From NCBI GenBank assembly GCA_025403435.1, contig CM046340.1:28404210-28468209 (forward strand): a DNA stretch of 64,000 nucleotides, read 5' to 3'. Shown here one piece after another: positions 35,282 to 46,302 of this stretch. Made by a program: the position numbers and the translations under genes. Position 1 is the stretch's first letter; each line of letters opens with the position of its first letter. Origin of the DNA: Artocarpus heterophyllus. Its lineage: Eukaryota; Streptophyta; Magnoliopsida; Rosales; Moraceae. A model generated the notes under the pieces. That model was not told the DNA's origin, searched no databases, and saw only the letters and a program-made list of their open reading frames with translations.

Positions 35282-36080
35282 GACAGAGGCCATGAACATT
35301 GAGATGAAGTCTATGGAGACTAATCGGGTCTGGGAGCTTGTGGATCTTCCCGAAGGGGTAAAACCCATAGGGAGTAAGTGGATCTGCAAGAGGAAAAGAG
35401 GAGTGGATGGAAAGGTCGAAACCTTTAAGGCTAGACTGGTAGCTAAGGGTTATACGCAAAAGGAAGGAATCGATTATGAGGAAACCTTTTCGCCTGTAGC
35501 CATGCTTAAGTCCATCCGGATTCTCTTGTCCATAGCTGCCGCTCTCGACTACGAGATTTGGCAGATGGATCTCAAGACGGCTTTTCTGAATGGCTATCTT
35601 GATGAGTCCATTTATATGGAACAACCAGACGGGTTCAAGGTCACGGGTCAAGAGGGTAAGGTTTGTAAGCTGCTAAAGTCAATTTATGGACTTAAGCAGG
35701 CTTCTCGTTCTTGGAACATAAGATTTGATCAAGTGATCAAGACTTATGGGTTCTCACAAAATGTGGATGAACCATGTGTTTACAAACACATTAAGAATGG
35801 GAAGGTGGTTTTTCTACTACTCTATGTAGATGACATTCTGCTAATTGGCAATGACGTTGGGGCATTGTCATCGGTCAAATTATGGTTGACCAAGCAGTTT
35901 GACATGAAGGACTTGGGTGAGGCTAATTTTGTTCTCGGTATCCAGATCTTTCGGGATAGGAAGAACAAAATGATAGCTTTGTCACAGGCCAGCTACATAG
36001 ATAAAATTCTCAGGAGGTTTGCAATGCAGGATTCCAAGAAAGGTGGGCAACCATCTAGGTCTAGGAATTACTCTTTCTAA
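35282..36080 (+). pseudogene. pol: copia reverse transcriptase, copy A1
   Basis: The frame carries [81 protein letters not shown] and [17 protein letters not shown]. The YVDD active site is intact, and the whole RVT_2 domain is open for about 260 residues. This is the best preserved RT in the window. A one-base insertion near 36,060 shifts the frame at the RT-RNase H join. RT copies the element RNA into cDNA in cytoplasmic particles. Confidence 0.95.
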
Positions 36081-36814
36081 GAAAGACTCTCCAAAGTCTT
36101 ATGAAGAAAGAGAATACATGAAGAAGGTACCTTATGCTTCGGCAGTGGGTAGTCTCATGTATGCCATGCTTTGCACTCGACCAGATATTAGCTATGCGGT
36201 CGGGATTGTGAGTCGATTTCAGGCGGATCCAGGACCGAAACCATTGGGTTGCGGTAAAGCAAATTTTCAAGTACCTAAGAAGGACTCGAGGGTATATGCT
36301 TGTGTATTCGGCTGAGGATTTAACTCCTCTAGGATACACTGATTCGGATTTTCAATCCTACTTGGATTCTAGGAAATCGACATCGGGGTTTGTGTTTACT
36401 CTGGGTGGCGGTGCCATCAGTTGGAGAAGTGCGAAGCAAGATTGCACTTCGGATTCAACGATGGAGGCCGAGTATGTAGCAGCTAGTGATGCTTCGAAAG
36501 AAGCAGTGTGGCTCCGTAAGTTCCTTGGGGATCTTAAGGTAGTTCCTGGTATGGATAAAGCGGTATCACTGTACTGTGATAACAGTGCAGCGGTAGCCAA
36601 TGCTAAGGAACCAAGATTTCACAAGAAGAGTAAGCATATTGATCGGAAGTATCATGTGATAAAGGACTTCGTTGAGAGCGGGAATGTCACGGTGTGCAAG
36701 ATCGCGTCAGAGGACAATTTAGCTGATCCATTTACGAAGAAACTTTCTGGGAGAGTCTTCGAAAGGCATGTGGAAGCTATGGGGATGCGAAATTTGCATT
36801 ATTTACTCACTTAG
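36081..36814 (+). pseudogene. pol: copia RNase H, copy A1
   Basis: A first part (36,100-36,260) with PYASAVGSLMYAMLCTRPDISYAVGIVSRFQ ends in a frame change near 36,290. The second frame holds YTDSDFQS, STSGFVFTLGGGAISW, STMEAEYVAAS, LYCDNSAAVANAK and HIDRKYHVIKDF, so the catalytic Asp, Glu and Asp are kept. It ends NLHYLLT then TAG at 36,812-36,814, two bases before the PPT. Confidence 0.94.
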
Positions 36815-36816
36815 TG

Positions 36817-36828
36817 CAAGTGGGAGAT
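36817..36828 (+). other. Polypurine tract of A1
   Basis: CAAGTGGGAGAT directly before the 3' LTR. Confidence 0.95.
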
Positions 36829-38863
36829 TGTTAGACATGTATGCTCTAAGGAGTAAAAATGTAATACGTTTTTGGAGACATTTTTATCAATAAAGAATTT
36901 ATTCGTTTATATATACCAAATATTGTCCTCTTTACAGTTCATATTTGTTGAATGTATGATAAGCAAACAGTAGTCTGAGACTATCAGTCTAAACCTTAAG
37001 AGTTGGGCATATGATGGGATGATTATGCGGTAGACACGACTCTTAAGGTGATGGTCTAAAATATATGATCCGCAATCGAGGGAATAAAGTTGGGCGCTTT
37101 ATTCATGTAAAGATTGTTATGTTGTCTATATCCCTTTTGGGAGATGGTTTGTCTTGGCCATCGGAGTTGGACTCCGTGAATAGAAACATTGGCATGTTGT
37201 CATAGGTGACGATGTGTTGGATCGGGACATAAAGTGAATTGATTTGGATTAATAATTCTGTCTTGGCAAATCGATTCACTTTAGACAATTATTTGTATTG
37301 TATCTTAATCCTGAGATGAATAATGGGCCCGTTGTCTCGACTTGTGTCTTTTGATGTACCAATGGGTGACTCCCACATCTCTATAGTGGCATGCATGCCG
37401 GTACGTTGGAGGCATGACTCTTGGTAGCGTAGACTTGTTATTCATAGATATGGAATCCATAGCTCCTCTTTAGGAGTAATGATATCCTCTTATATGCGTT
37501 GTCCTGTAATTGGAAAACTGGAGCGCTCAACCATTTGGATACATAGGTGTAACTGAATGTATACTATCTTTGGATGGTAAGTTTTCTAATAGGTTAGACA
37601 ATGGAACGTAAGATAAAAATAATCGGGAAGGTAAGACAGAACTTGTCCTTAAGCCGGTTATGGATGATCATATGGGGATGCGATACACTATGATATGTTA
37701 TGGAGACTTAGCTACACGAGCTTCGTAATTCTATAAAGTTCGAGAGTGCAGCTCCAAGCTTTTAGTGGAGTAGCGTTGGAGTTGATAATTGTGAAATGTA
37801 TATCTGGGATATTGGGTTTCATAATTATCATGATGCTTGAACTTTATAGGTCCATTTTGGTCCCCTTTGCTAGCTCACAAAATCCTGTAACGACACGGCG
37901 TGCTTTTCCAATAATTGGTGACTTATGTCGGATTTATCAGATTGGTTTAAAATTTATAAGAATCAAATAATTCATGTCTGTTTATCGGTTGAATTAATTA
38001 TGTAAGAAATTAGTTCAAGATGAACTTGTTGAATTATGGCGTTCGGATAATTCTTGTCTGTTTATCGGTTGTTTTAATTTTGGACAATTAGAACAAGATA
38101 AACTTGTAGAATTATTGTGAATTGATTTATTTTCTTAGAGATTATCTTGATAAAGTTTGTTTTGATCAGATATCTTTTCTATTGGGCTATTTGAATCAAA
38201 ACTGAGACTTTATCCTTTAGAATCTCGGGTGGAAAATAAAAGATTCGCGGAGATTTTTTCTCGGCAGTTCGGCCTGCCGATCAGAAAGTTCGGCCTGCCG
38301 AACTGGCCAGTTCGGCCTGCCTATCTCACAGTTCGGCATGCCGACCACGACAGTTAAGATTACGCGTTTTTCACGCGTATCTTATCAGATATTGATGCGA
38401 ACCTGATTCTGTTTCAATTTTTGAGACCTAATCTGATATGGACTGACCCCAAGGACCAATAGGTATAAAAAGGGAGTGAGTCTAATGATTTATTGAGATC
38501 AATTTGAGAGATTAAGAGTGATACTCTTCTAGTGAGCATCTGAAAACTCCCTGAGAGCTTTTGTTCACAAATCACGAACACTAGCTTTGGGTTCTCTCTA
38601 TTGGTTGGAAGGAGAGTCACCGGTGGAAGAGCTGTACGTGTGAGCCCACACTCACTCCGGTTGTGGATAGAGAATAGCAAAGAAGACCAGTTGGTTGAGG
38701 CTCTTCTGGAACGTTACTTCTCTACACAGGTCACGGAGGTTCTTCGGCACACTGAGGTTAGTAAGATCTGTTTAATTTATACATATAACATTTCAAACTT
38801 GTGTTTTGGAAATTACTCTGATGAAAAATTTTAAAAATTCCGCTGCGCACTTTGTTTCCAACA
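36829..38863 (+). repeat. copia-1 3' LTR of A1
   Basis: TGTTAGACATG to TTTCCAACA, 2,035 bases. TATA at 38,464-38,471, dyad array 38,262-38,345. It differs from the 5' LTR by few changes, for instance GTAACTGAATGTATACT for GTAACCGAATGGTATACT. Confidence 0.97.
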
Positions 38864-38868
38864 ATACC
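38864..38868. other. Target-site duplication ATACC (right) of A1
   Basis: Identical to 29,148-29,152. Confidence 0.96.
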
Positions 38869-39800
38869 TTTCTCAGAAATAATATGCCATAGAAACTCGT
38901 CCTTTTTGGCATGCAACTAGTGCTTCTTGGCCACAAATCTATGCTCGAGAAATATCGTGAACTTCCTAGCCAGTCAAATAACTCATTGATTCTGGGCCAG
39001 GGTATACTCATTCTTCACAGCGACCTAATTTAGCTACCAATAATCAACGCACAACTTAAGTGTACCTTTAGGTCTCTTGGTGAACAGAACTAGCACATCT
39101 TACGCTATTATGAATATATTCTTTATCTACATGCCCCTAAAGCCATTTCCTCAATTCCTTCATCTCTGCAGGCACTAACCGATACGGTGCTATCGAAATC
39201 GAAGTGGTCCTTGGGAACTCGATGCCAAACTCAATTTCTTGACGCGATGCTAGTCTAGAGAACTCGTTGAGGGAGATACCATCGAACTCATCAGCGACCA
39301 ATGTTGTTGTGTTTCTTCCTACGGCATTAGACTCCTCTTCTAGATCTAAAAGAAGTATATATATATCATGCTAAGTTTCTTCGTACACCTAGACACGTTC
39401 TCATGGGTCACTCACTCATTATTTGATCATTACCACCTTAGTAAACGATCATCGTTCCCCTACCAATCACTAGGGTTACCCTCTAATGTGATAATCTACA
39501 GTTGCATCTTACTTGGACAACCTGTCCATCCCTAAAATCACATCATAAGTACTCACAACCAAAACTACTTACAAGGTATAATCAAATTACTTTCTAGAGT
39601 TTCATCCCCAATCGTTATCTTACAAGGTATATATATATAGGGTACACACAACCCCGCCCCAAGTGTGAGGTAATTACCAAGGGTTCATCAAATCCCTCTA
39701 TTTCTATTCCTAAGGCATGCACAAATAAACTCAAAATGAAAGAATGAATGGCACCAATATCAAATAGAACCAAAACTAAAGACTAAGAAACTGGGATCAT
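38869..39800 (-). pseudogene. pol: G2 gypsy protease and reverse transcriptase N-terminal part
   Basis: Minus strand. The protease motif is LFDIGAIHSFI near 39,750 (DSGA-type signature with Ser to Ile). Then comes RT: IEFGIEFPRTTSISIAPYRL, MKELRKWL, KGTLKLCVDYW and RINELFDWLGSSRYFSSIDL (38,920-39,010). The catalytic YVDD part of the palm is missing; sequence jumps from SSIDL to KKDEFLWHIISEKG, then the copia insertion. So G2 had already lost part of RT, or lost it later, independent of A1. Standard Ty3/gypsy protease-RT order. Confidence 0.82.
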
Positions 39801-40797
39801 ACCGACAACTCTCACGTTGTAGTTTGAGCACTCAAACTCTCTGAAGTCATGGTGTGAACTCAAACTGGAGCCTTTCCTTTTTCCTCTACTAGCGTTGTTA
39901 CATCTTGGGTTCATCAGTCGATACTACTGTGGAGAAAATGGATGAAGTTGAAACTAAGAAAGTTGCTGAGGTGAAGGTAAGGACTAAGGTTGGGGCAAAC
40001 GGCTTGCACTCTTAGTAGTCTGAAATCCTAGTTGAGTATTCATTATTAGGCAGCTCCTCTCGATTCACGCCTGGCTGCTGGCAGAAATGGCAAGGGCTGC
40101 TTCAACCACTATAAGATAATCTACTGCTTCCACTGTTAAGCTGCCATGCTAATTCTTTATCTGAGCTTGGCGATCGCTACCTCTCCTATTACTCCGTTGG
40201 GGTCTCCTTGATGTTTTCATTTGGTCCTCGTAGTAAAGAGTATAATCTCCTCCTATCGATGAAGCTGACGACTCTAACTTACCAATACTCTAAAGTCACA
40301 AGGCCACCAATTGTCGTCGAGTGGATATCTCAAACCCTTCTTGGAACTTGGCATAGCCTTCATGTCCAGAAGCCACGGTAGATGGAGCAAGCTGGCTAAC
40401 TCATTGAACTTTACCTCGTATTCCTAGACTGTCATGTCACCTTATCCCATCCGACAGAATTCAATGATCCTTCAGTCTCTACATCCTTGTAGAGATTACA
40501 CTCACGGAACAATTTCTCAAATCTTTCCCCATCAATATTCCTATATTTCTCCAGATGCTTTACTTGTTTCACCAGGTGTTAGCACTGCCTGTCGACTTAT
40601 AAGTTGCAAACTCTACTTGATACACTACCTGGTGCTCCAAGGGTATCCCAATGCTTCACTATTGAGTCTAACCGATATTCAGCCTCATGCGGACCTCCAT
40701 TTCCATCAGAAGTTAGGATAGACGCACGCATAAGCTCCTTAGAGCTCTTATGCCGGTGACTCGCCTTCAATTTGTCAGATCTAATCCTTGTTGCCAT
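39801..40797 (-). pseudogene. gag: G2 gypsy gag
   Basis: The minus-strand frame opens at ATG 40,797 (MATRIRSDKLKAS) and runs through EAEYRLDSIVKHWDTLG, a Gag matrix/capsid-like beginning. Remnants downstream include KYRNIDGERFEKLFRE and WDKVT-like pieces around 40,430-40,560, matching gypsy Gag capsid. Stops are common. No convincing zinc knuckle was found between 39,840 and 40,200. Placed between protease and the PBS, as expected. Confidence 0.68.
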
Positions 40798-40976
40798 TTG
40801 CTAAAAAGCTACAAATGTAGCCCCTATCATACTCCCCTCATTCATGAGACTCACATCATCACAGCTGGATGACGCCTAGGTGTCATTCTCTCAACTTTAG
40901 AAACAAAATTGGACTGCTAGAGTCTTTTCATTGTCGTACATATGTGTGCACAATTTCCCAAGGTTCATAACCTTGA

Positions 40977-40988
40977 GCTCTGATATCA
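40977..40988 (-). other. G2 primer-binding site
   Basis: GCTCTGATATCA on the plus strand (TGATATCAGAGC on the minus), one mismatch to the initiator tRNA-Met site, three bases from the LTR edge. Confidence 0.85.
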
Positions 40989-40991
40989 TTT

Positions 40992-42557
40992 TGTCATGTC
41001 CCGTAGTATAGGATGTGACATGGCAGGTTAAGTAGGTTAATAAAGTGAAAATTTTAGTTAAAACACAAGATTAAGAATTTAATTAATTATGAAAAATATG
41101 ATAGTTTAAAATATTCTAAAACATTTATCTTTATTTGAAACAATAGAACATAAAACAAAATATTAAAGATAATTAAACACAAGCCAGGCCCCATCGGACC
41201 CACTTTAGTGTAGACACATGGTATTGACAATAAAATCATATAATCACAGCCCAATATGAGAGATAGATATTAAAATAAAACATGCCTTGAATTAAATGAA
41301 GTAATAACCTAAAACAGTATTCCTATGACTCACTTGTTGCTCTGTTGCCTCCCTATCGATCCTAAGCTATAATCCACCTAGGGAAAAGGTTTTAAAAACC
41401 GATAAAGAAAATATGAGTGGAATGCTCAGTAGGACTAAAGGTTCGAAGAACATTTAATTGAATATAATATTCTACTATAGTCAAGAATTATAAAAATAAT
41501 GAATTGAAATTCGTCAAACTCATACTTACCATTTTGCTCTTTTTCATCCAAATCTAAGCTAGGTTTAAGCTTTGAAAACATTAAATTAAGGTTAGATCCG
41601 TTATAACATAAGAATTATAAAATATCATAAATAGACTTATAAAATTTATTCTTATCATTAATCCATTAGTCATCCATAAATTTGACTTATTATTTAGTTT
41701 CTAGCAAAGCCATCATAATCACTACCATAGTGGCCTAGTTGGGTTTTAGGACCTGCCCCCAAGGTCACAATCTCCACGACCTGATCTCTGTGGATGGCAT
41801 CATGATCTTTTGTATATTTATTATTATTTAAATCCCATGTTACCAAGTATTCTTAATTACATTTATTATTTGATTCATTATGAGCATTCATTCTTGGGCA
41901 AGTAATAATAAAAATACAAAGAAATTCATTTTAATCATTCCTTAAAAAAAATAAAATTGAAAGAAACCATTTTGTGGCCAAAGGCCCCCTTTTTAAAATG
42001 TTTAAAGGTTTTGTCATTTATTGAAAACAATTAGAAGAAATCTTTATGGCCAAAATCATTTAAAAACCTGGCTACCGAAGAGAAGGGTAGGAGTCCTACT
42101 TCAATATCTAACACCGCACTCAACATCACTATCCCGATCCGCTATACGTTAGCTCCATGGAACCACGAACAACCTTAAACACAAACTAGGTTTATCAATA
42201 TCTAACTTAAAGCACTTCTACATTACTGAGCTATTTCATGGTATCTTAGTGTGCCATTGAAGTTCGCAGAGTCATTCTATAGAGTTAAAAACTTCATCTA
42301 GGTTAAAACAGTGAAAATGAGTGAAAAACATTCATTTCTTATAAACTTCGGTTGGCCTGCTAAACTGTTCGTATCGGCCTGCCAAACTACACAATTTGGC
42401 CTACCGGCCGTATAGAACTAGCTTGCCAAACTTTCTTAGGTTTGGCTTGCCAATGATTTGAATCTGGCCTGCCGAACTCATGAGTCCGACTTGCCGATAA
42501 TCAAGATTGGCCTGCCGAACTAGAAAATTTCAAAAAGTTACAGATTTCGAGAAATGT
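40992..42557 (-). repeat. G2 gypsy 5' LTR, truncated at its outer end
   Basis: Starts TGTCATGTCCCG and matches 26,096-27,662. Similarity stops at GAGAAAT (42,557), so the promoter-side end is lost. A decayed CGGCCTGCCGAACT array is at 42,345-42,530, with many CG to TG or CA changes. Confidence 0.88.
42345..42530 (-). repeat. Dyad-like array in G2 5' LTR
   Basis: Units such as ATCGGCCTGCCAAACTAC and TTGGCCTGCCGAACT; the counterpart of 27,465-27,640. Confidence 0.75.
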
Positions 42558-43733
42558 GTAATATACTATATGCTAATATGTACAAGTTGACATAATCAAT
42601 TTGCTAATTGAGAACTCCTTAATAAGTCTTCTTTCAGTTATCTAGAACTTGGAGGGAGAATTGTTTGTATGTTTTGTATGGTTTGTTGTTTCTGGACGAC
42701 AACGTAACTTGTAAGTGTTAAATGTATCTTTTCTTGAATTTGAATGTAACTTTTTCTCTAATATAAGCAGATGGTGAACCGATTTCAATTCTATGTGGTT
42801 CTGATGGGTGACCTTTGTACAACATGCAAGATAGCAATGAAAATTCTGCATATTCATTAGCTTAAATGCATTACAAGTTAGGTTGAAGGGCAACTGCAAC
42901 ATGTCTTATATTTGGGAAAAAAAAAAAAAGGACTTTTTTTTTAATTTTTTAAGGATCTTATGGTTGTATTAATTTATTTTTTTAATCGATTAAAAGGACA
43001 AATCATTAATTTGCTATCTAAATAAACAACTCGTGCTTGGAATATTTTCTTTTGTGATAAATATGATGATGATATATTAAAAACTAGGGTTTGAGATGAT
43101 GGTTACATAAAAATTACATTGTAACGTTTTTTTACAAAACGGTTTTGATTAATGATTTCGAAAGGTTATTGACAATATTATTTATATACATCAATAAATA
43201 TTAATTAATCCATACATGACTACCACTAGCACAGATTCTCCCACAACAAGGGAAGAAAAAAAAACAAGGGAACAATACAGTGCAAAAGAAATGAGAAATT
43301 GGGAGGGCATAGATATATACATGGGTAGGCAGTAACAAGTAGTACACCCTATCCAAATATTGCCTCTTATATGTATACAGGTTATAATTAGTTGGTTAGG
43401 TTTTCATACATGCTTGTTTATTGTTTTTTGACAACATTTACATACTATGTCTTCTCATAAACATAGAATATATTCGCCTTTGATGAAGACAGACTCTTTT
43501 ACAAGTAACTGCAAATTGTTCCATCAGTTTACGTTAAGGGTGGTTCATGGAAGGCCATTCAAAAAATGATCCCGTTTATAACATTAACAAAACCCTGCGA
43601 AATAAGAAAAATAACTACAAAAAAATTTTCATGCACAGTAATCTCAAAACATTAGAGTATAAATTCATTAAGGCATTAATGTCAAACCCATGATTCCACT
43701 TCCCAAATCGGCTCCATTTGCACTTGTAATCTT
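42558..43733. other. Spacer without recognised gene
   Basis: AT-rich DNA with A and T runs (42,918-42,945) and no coding similarity I can support. It may include the downstream part of the CACTA element. Confidence 0.55.
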
Positions 43734-43922
43734 CTACCGACGCCCCCAACGCTTAGACCGTTGCTTCTTTGTTTTAAATTGCCCGTTTTGAGATTCCCCT
43801 AAAGCCTTTGGGGAGAGAACATTGTTGCGAAAACCACTTGTATTCTCCATGTTTGGCACGGTTGTTTTTGACAGCTTGTGGCCGCAACTCTCAGTAATTG
43901 ATTCTAGAACAGATGCCCTCAT
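43734..43922 (-). pseudogene. Possible last exon of CACTA/Ulp1 gene
   Basis: A basic minus-strand frame ending KKQRSKRWGRR, next to and collinear with the Ulp1 exons. No domain is recognised; membership in the gene is inferred from position and strand only. Confidence 0.3.
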
Positions 43923-43975
43923 CTCATATGCTCTTGAGAAAACAAGCCAATACCCAACGCCATCCTATCATCATC

Positions 43976-44230
43976 GCCGAAACATCCTACGTGTATGCAC
44001 TGAGGGAAAAGATCAGTAATTATTAGTACAACATAAGGTCATTTAGTTAAATAAAAGAAATCTGCCGAAACATCCTACGTGTATGCACTGAGAGAAAAGA
44101 TCAGTAATTATTGGTACAACATAAGGGCATTTCGTTAAATAAAAGAAATCTGCCGAAAAAATCCTACATGTATGCGTTGAGAGAAAAAATCTGTAATTAT
44201 TACTACAGCATTTAGTTAAATAAAAGAAAC
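43976..44230. repeat. 88-base tandem repeat, three copies
   Basis: Copies start GCCGAAACATCCTACGTGTA at 43,976 and 44,064, with a third, more diverged one at 44,152. Each ends TTAGTTAAATAAAAGAAA or similar. The repeat touches the downstream edge of the Ulp1 DCG exon. Confidence 0.93.
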
Positions 44231-44425
44231 GAGTCTGACATGTTTGGATAACTTCACATCTTTGACAGCTGCCCACATGTACTTCACGGTGTATATGCCA
44301 CAATCATGGCCTTTGCCCTGCATAGGAACATCCTTTAAACGTAAAACTTTGAAACTTGAAAATGGAAACCCTCCAGGAAAAGCAAAGGAGATATCTGCAG
44401 CCAAAACACGCTCCAGGGTGTATAT
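44216..44425 (-). pseudogene. Ulp1/C48 peptidase exon with Gln and Cys active-site motif
   Basis: Minus strand. A splice acceptor TTTTTCAG ends at 44,426, so the exon probably starts at 44,425 with IYTLERVLAADISF. The motif VPMQGKGHDCGIYTVKYMW carries the oxyanion Gln and the nucleophile Cys of C48 (Ulp1/SENP-like) cysteine proteases. In plants such domains are common in transposon-borne genes, mainly CACTA and Mutator-like. The partner His exon is upstream at 45,773-45,941. Confidence 0.8.
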
Positions 44426-44452
44426 CTGAAAAACACATAAGTCCATACACTA

Positions 44453-44515
44453 TTAGACAACGGTTAAAAAATGTCATCTAATCTTTAGACAATGGTCAAA
44501 GAAACCGTCGTCTAA
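44453..44515. repeat. Inverted repeat TTAGACAACGGTT / AACCGTCGTCTAA
   Basis: Arms of about 13 bases with one mismatch, inside the intron between the two peptidase exons. The sequence resembles the subterminal GACGACGGTT repeats of plant CACTA elements. Confidence 0.7.
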
Positions 44516-45100
44516 TGCAAAAATATAATATCTATGTAAATTCATCCAGTCGGTTTGGTAAATGGATTTGAATTGTGTTGATCTAGATTATTTTGATTTG
44601 AGTTGTATGATTTAAATTGTTATTCAAATTAACGATTGGACGTGCATTTAAAGTGTTAATCTAAATAGGGAATAAATTAGAATTTGTGTTTAGATAGAAA
44701 GTGGAAACAGTTTTTGATTTGTTAACAAATATAACAAAATTTTAATGTTTATGATATTAAAAAATATGCAATATGAATCTTGATTTATTCCTCTCTTCAT
44801 TAGGAACACAATAAAAAAAAATCTCAATTGGATATTAATAAGGAAGTTAAGCTTTTTTTCCAGAAACATAGAAGAGAAAATATAAAATTTGGCTGTAGCA
44901 AATTAATCTGAGTTCAAAGAATTTATTGGGGAAGTAAAACTCTAAAAACTTGGATTCAAATGATTCATTTGATTTGAATTTTGAGGGAAAAGAGTACTAT
45001 CCAAAGGATTCTTTGGAATCAAAGCTCAAAAACTTATCTCAATATGCCAAACAAACAGGCCCTTAATGTTTAATCAGAGTAGATAAGGTGTGAATTGCTT

Positions 45101-45159
45101 AACGATGGTTTCAATAAAAAACCATCGTCTACTTCTAACTTGGCCGTTAGACGGCCAAG
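45101..45159. repeat. Second CACTA-like inverted repeats
   Basis: AACGATGGTTT (45,101) pairs with AAACCATCGTCT (45,119). It is followed by a perfect nine-base palindrome, CTTGGCCGT TAG ACGGCCAAG (45,139-45,159). Confidence 0.72.
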
Positions 45160-45772
45160 CTTTATTTTCTTTGCCCACAAGTGGCCGTCCTATATTCTAT
45201 TGTTTTCATTGACCTCATAATTCACTGATAAAATAAATTAGCCATAATTTATAAAAATTGAAAATATAACAAAATATAACACCACGTATATAAGAAAACA
45301 TACTTGTATAAAATAAGATTTCAATGATTAGTTTGTAATGAATTGATGTACAAACCTTCTCCATCCATCCATAACCTCACTTAAATGCCCATTCGTATAA
45401 AAGTCTTGGCTTATCAAGAATTGTGGCCCTCATTTATTATAATATCTCTCATGTACATTAGCACAAGATAGCCACATTCTTGGTCTCCTTTTTGTAAGCG
45501 TATATTCTAAAAAAGACGTGAAATTTTTTTAGTTTAAATAACAATAATTGTATTTTCAATTACAGTTATATTTATGCTTGAATGCTTACCATATTTGGTC
45601 ATAGAAATTTGTGTTTCCATGCAGCTTATTGAAAAAACTTAAGTGTTTGTTTTTAATTTCCACACATTGAAGGCCCTAAATATAATTCGTTAAAAAATGT
45701 AGTTAATCACAAGGATGATGCTATAATTTAGCTAGCAATAATAAGTTATATAGTTAACAATAATACACTTAC

Positions 45773-45941
45773 AATTGAACCATTTGGCTAAAGTTGAGGC
45801 ATACTGGTTGGCCAAGTGGATTGAACCGTAAAACTTGATCTTTTTGGGGTAAACGAGGGCCAATATCCAATGATCTCCACTGTTATATGGCATCAAGTAA
45901 TACTTGTTGGCTTCTACTTTGTCGAAAAAGTCATAAAGCAA
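45773..45941 (-). pseudogene. Ulp1/C48 peptidase exon with His motif
   Basis: The minus-strand frame MLYDFFDKVEANKYYLMPYNSGDHWILALVYP contains the catalytic His in DHW. The next catalytic position, usually Asp in an YDS-like motif, reads FYGSIHL, so the Asp appears replaced by Gly. The exon ends at 45,773 before a consensus donor GTAAGT. With the Gln/Cys exon at 44,216-44,425 it would make the C48 fold, but the missing Asp suggests an inactive enzyme. Confidence 0.8.
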
Positions 45942-45999
45942 ATTTTCTCATATTCAACTCCTCTCTTTTGCTTGTTTTGACAACTCCCTTTGGTCATCA

Positions 46000-46302
46000 C
46001 TAAAGTTCATATTTCATGAAGTCCCTCCACTGGTCCGAACTAATAGAAAGATAATTTCTAACTACTTTTGTGGGGAGCTTAGCAACATGGGGGTAGTCTT
46101 CATGGCCTTCAATGAAAGCATTCTTTAGATTGTACCTAAAGTCTTTGGCTATCTTAGCGGCACTTGTCATCAACTTATTCTTCATGGTGTCAAGAACGGT
46201 AAAAGATGCAACAATACCGTGCCAAACACATTCCACATTGTCCTTATTGCTATTTTCTCTCCCATTCTTTGTTGTCATGGGGATGTGCTCTCAAACTAAA
46301 AA
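46000..46302 (-). pseudogene. CACTA transposon protein, middle part (Ptta/En/Spm type)
   Basis: Minus strand. After the LTR the frame reads EHIPMTTKNGREN, CVWHGIVASFTVLD, KNKLMTSAAKIAKDFRYNL and DQWRDFMKYE. This fits the second half of the plant Transposase_24 (Ptta/En/Spm) domain that precedes Ulp1 domains in CACTA genes. A TGA replaces what may have been an Arg codon before EHIP. After KYE a one-base shift opens NFSDDQRELSKQAKE, a plausible continuation. The first half of the domain is on the other side of the solo LTR. Confidence 0.75.

Larger units (their letters stand above)
29153..38863 (+). mobile_element. Complete copia-1 LTR retrotransposon, copy A1
   Basis: A 9,711-base plus-strand Ty1/copia element: 5' LTR (29,153-31,186), PBS, leader, gag, protease, integrase, RT, RNase H, PPT and 3' LTR (36,829-38,863), with target duplication ATACC. 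The 2,034 and 2,035 base LTRs differ only at a handful of positions, mostly single-base indels, so insertion is recent. It lies inside the RT gene of gypsy G2, which therefore is older. Gag-pol is interrupted by several one-base indels and two premature stops, so this copy is non-autonomous as written. Confidence 0.97.

Noticed and set aside
42558..43733. Host gene or UTR in the spacer beside the CACTA gene
   Set aside because: No sustained coding frame or splice pattern could be supported.
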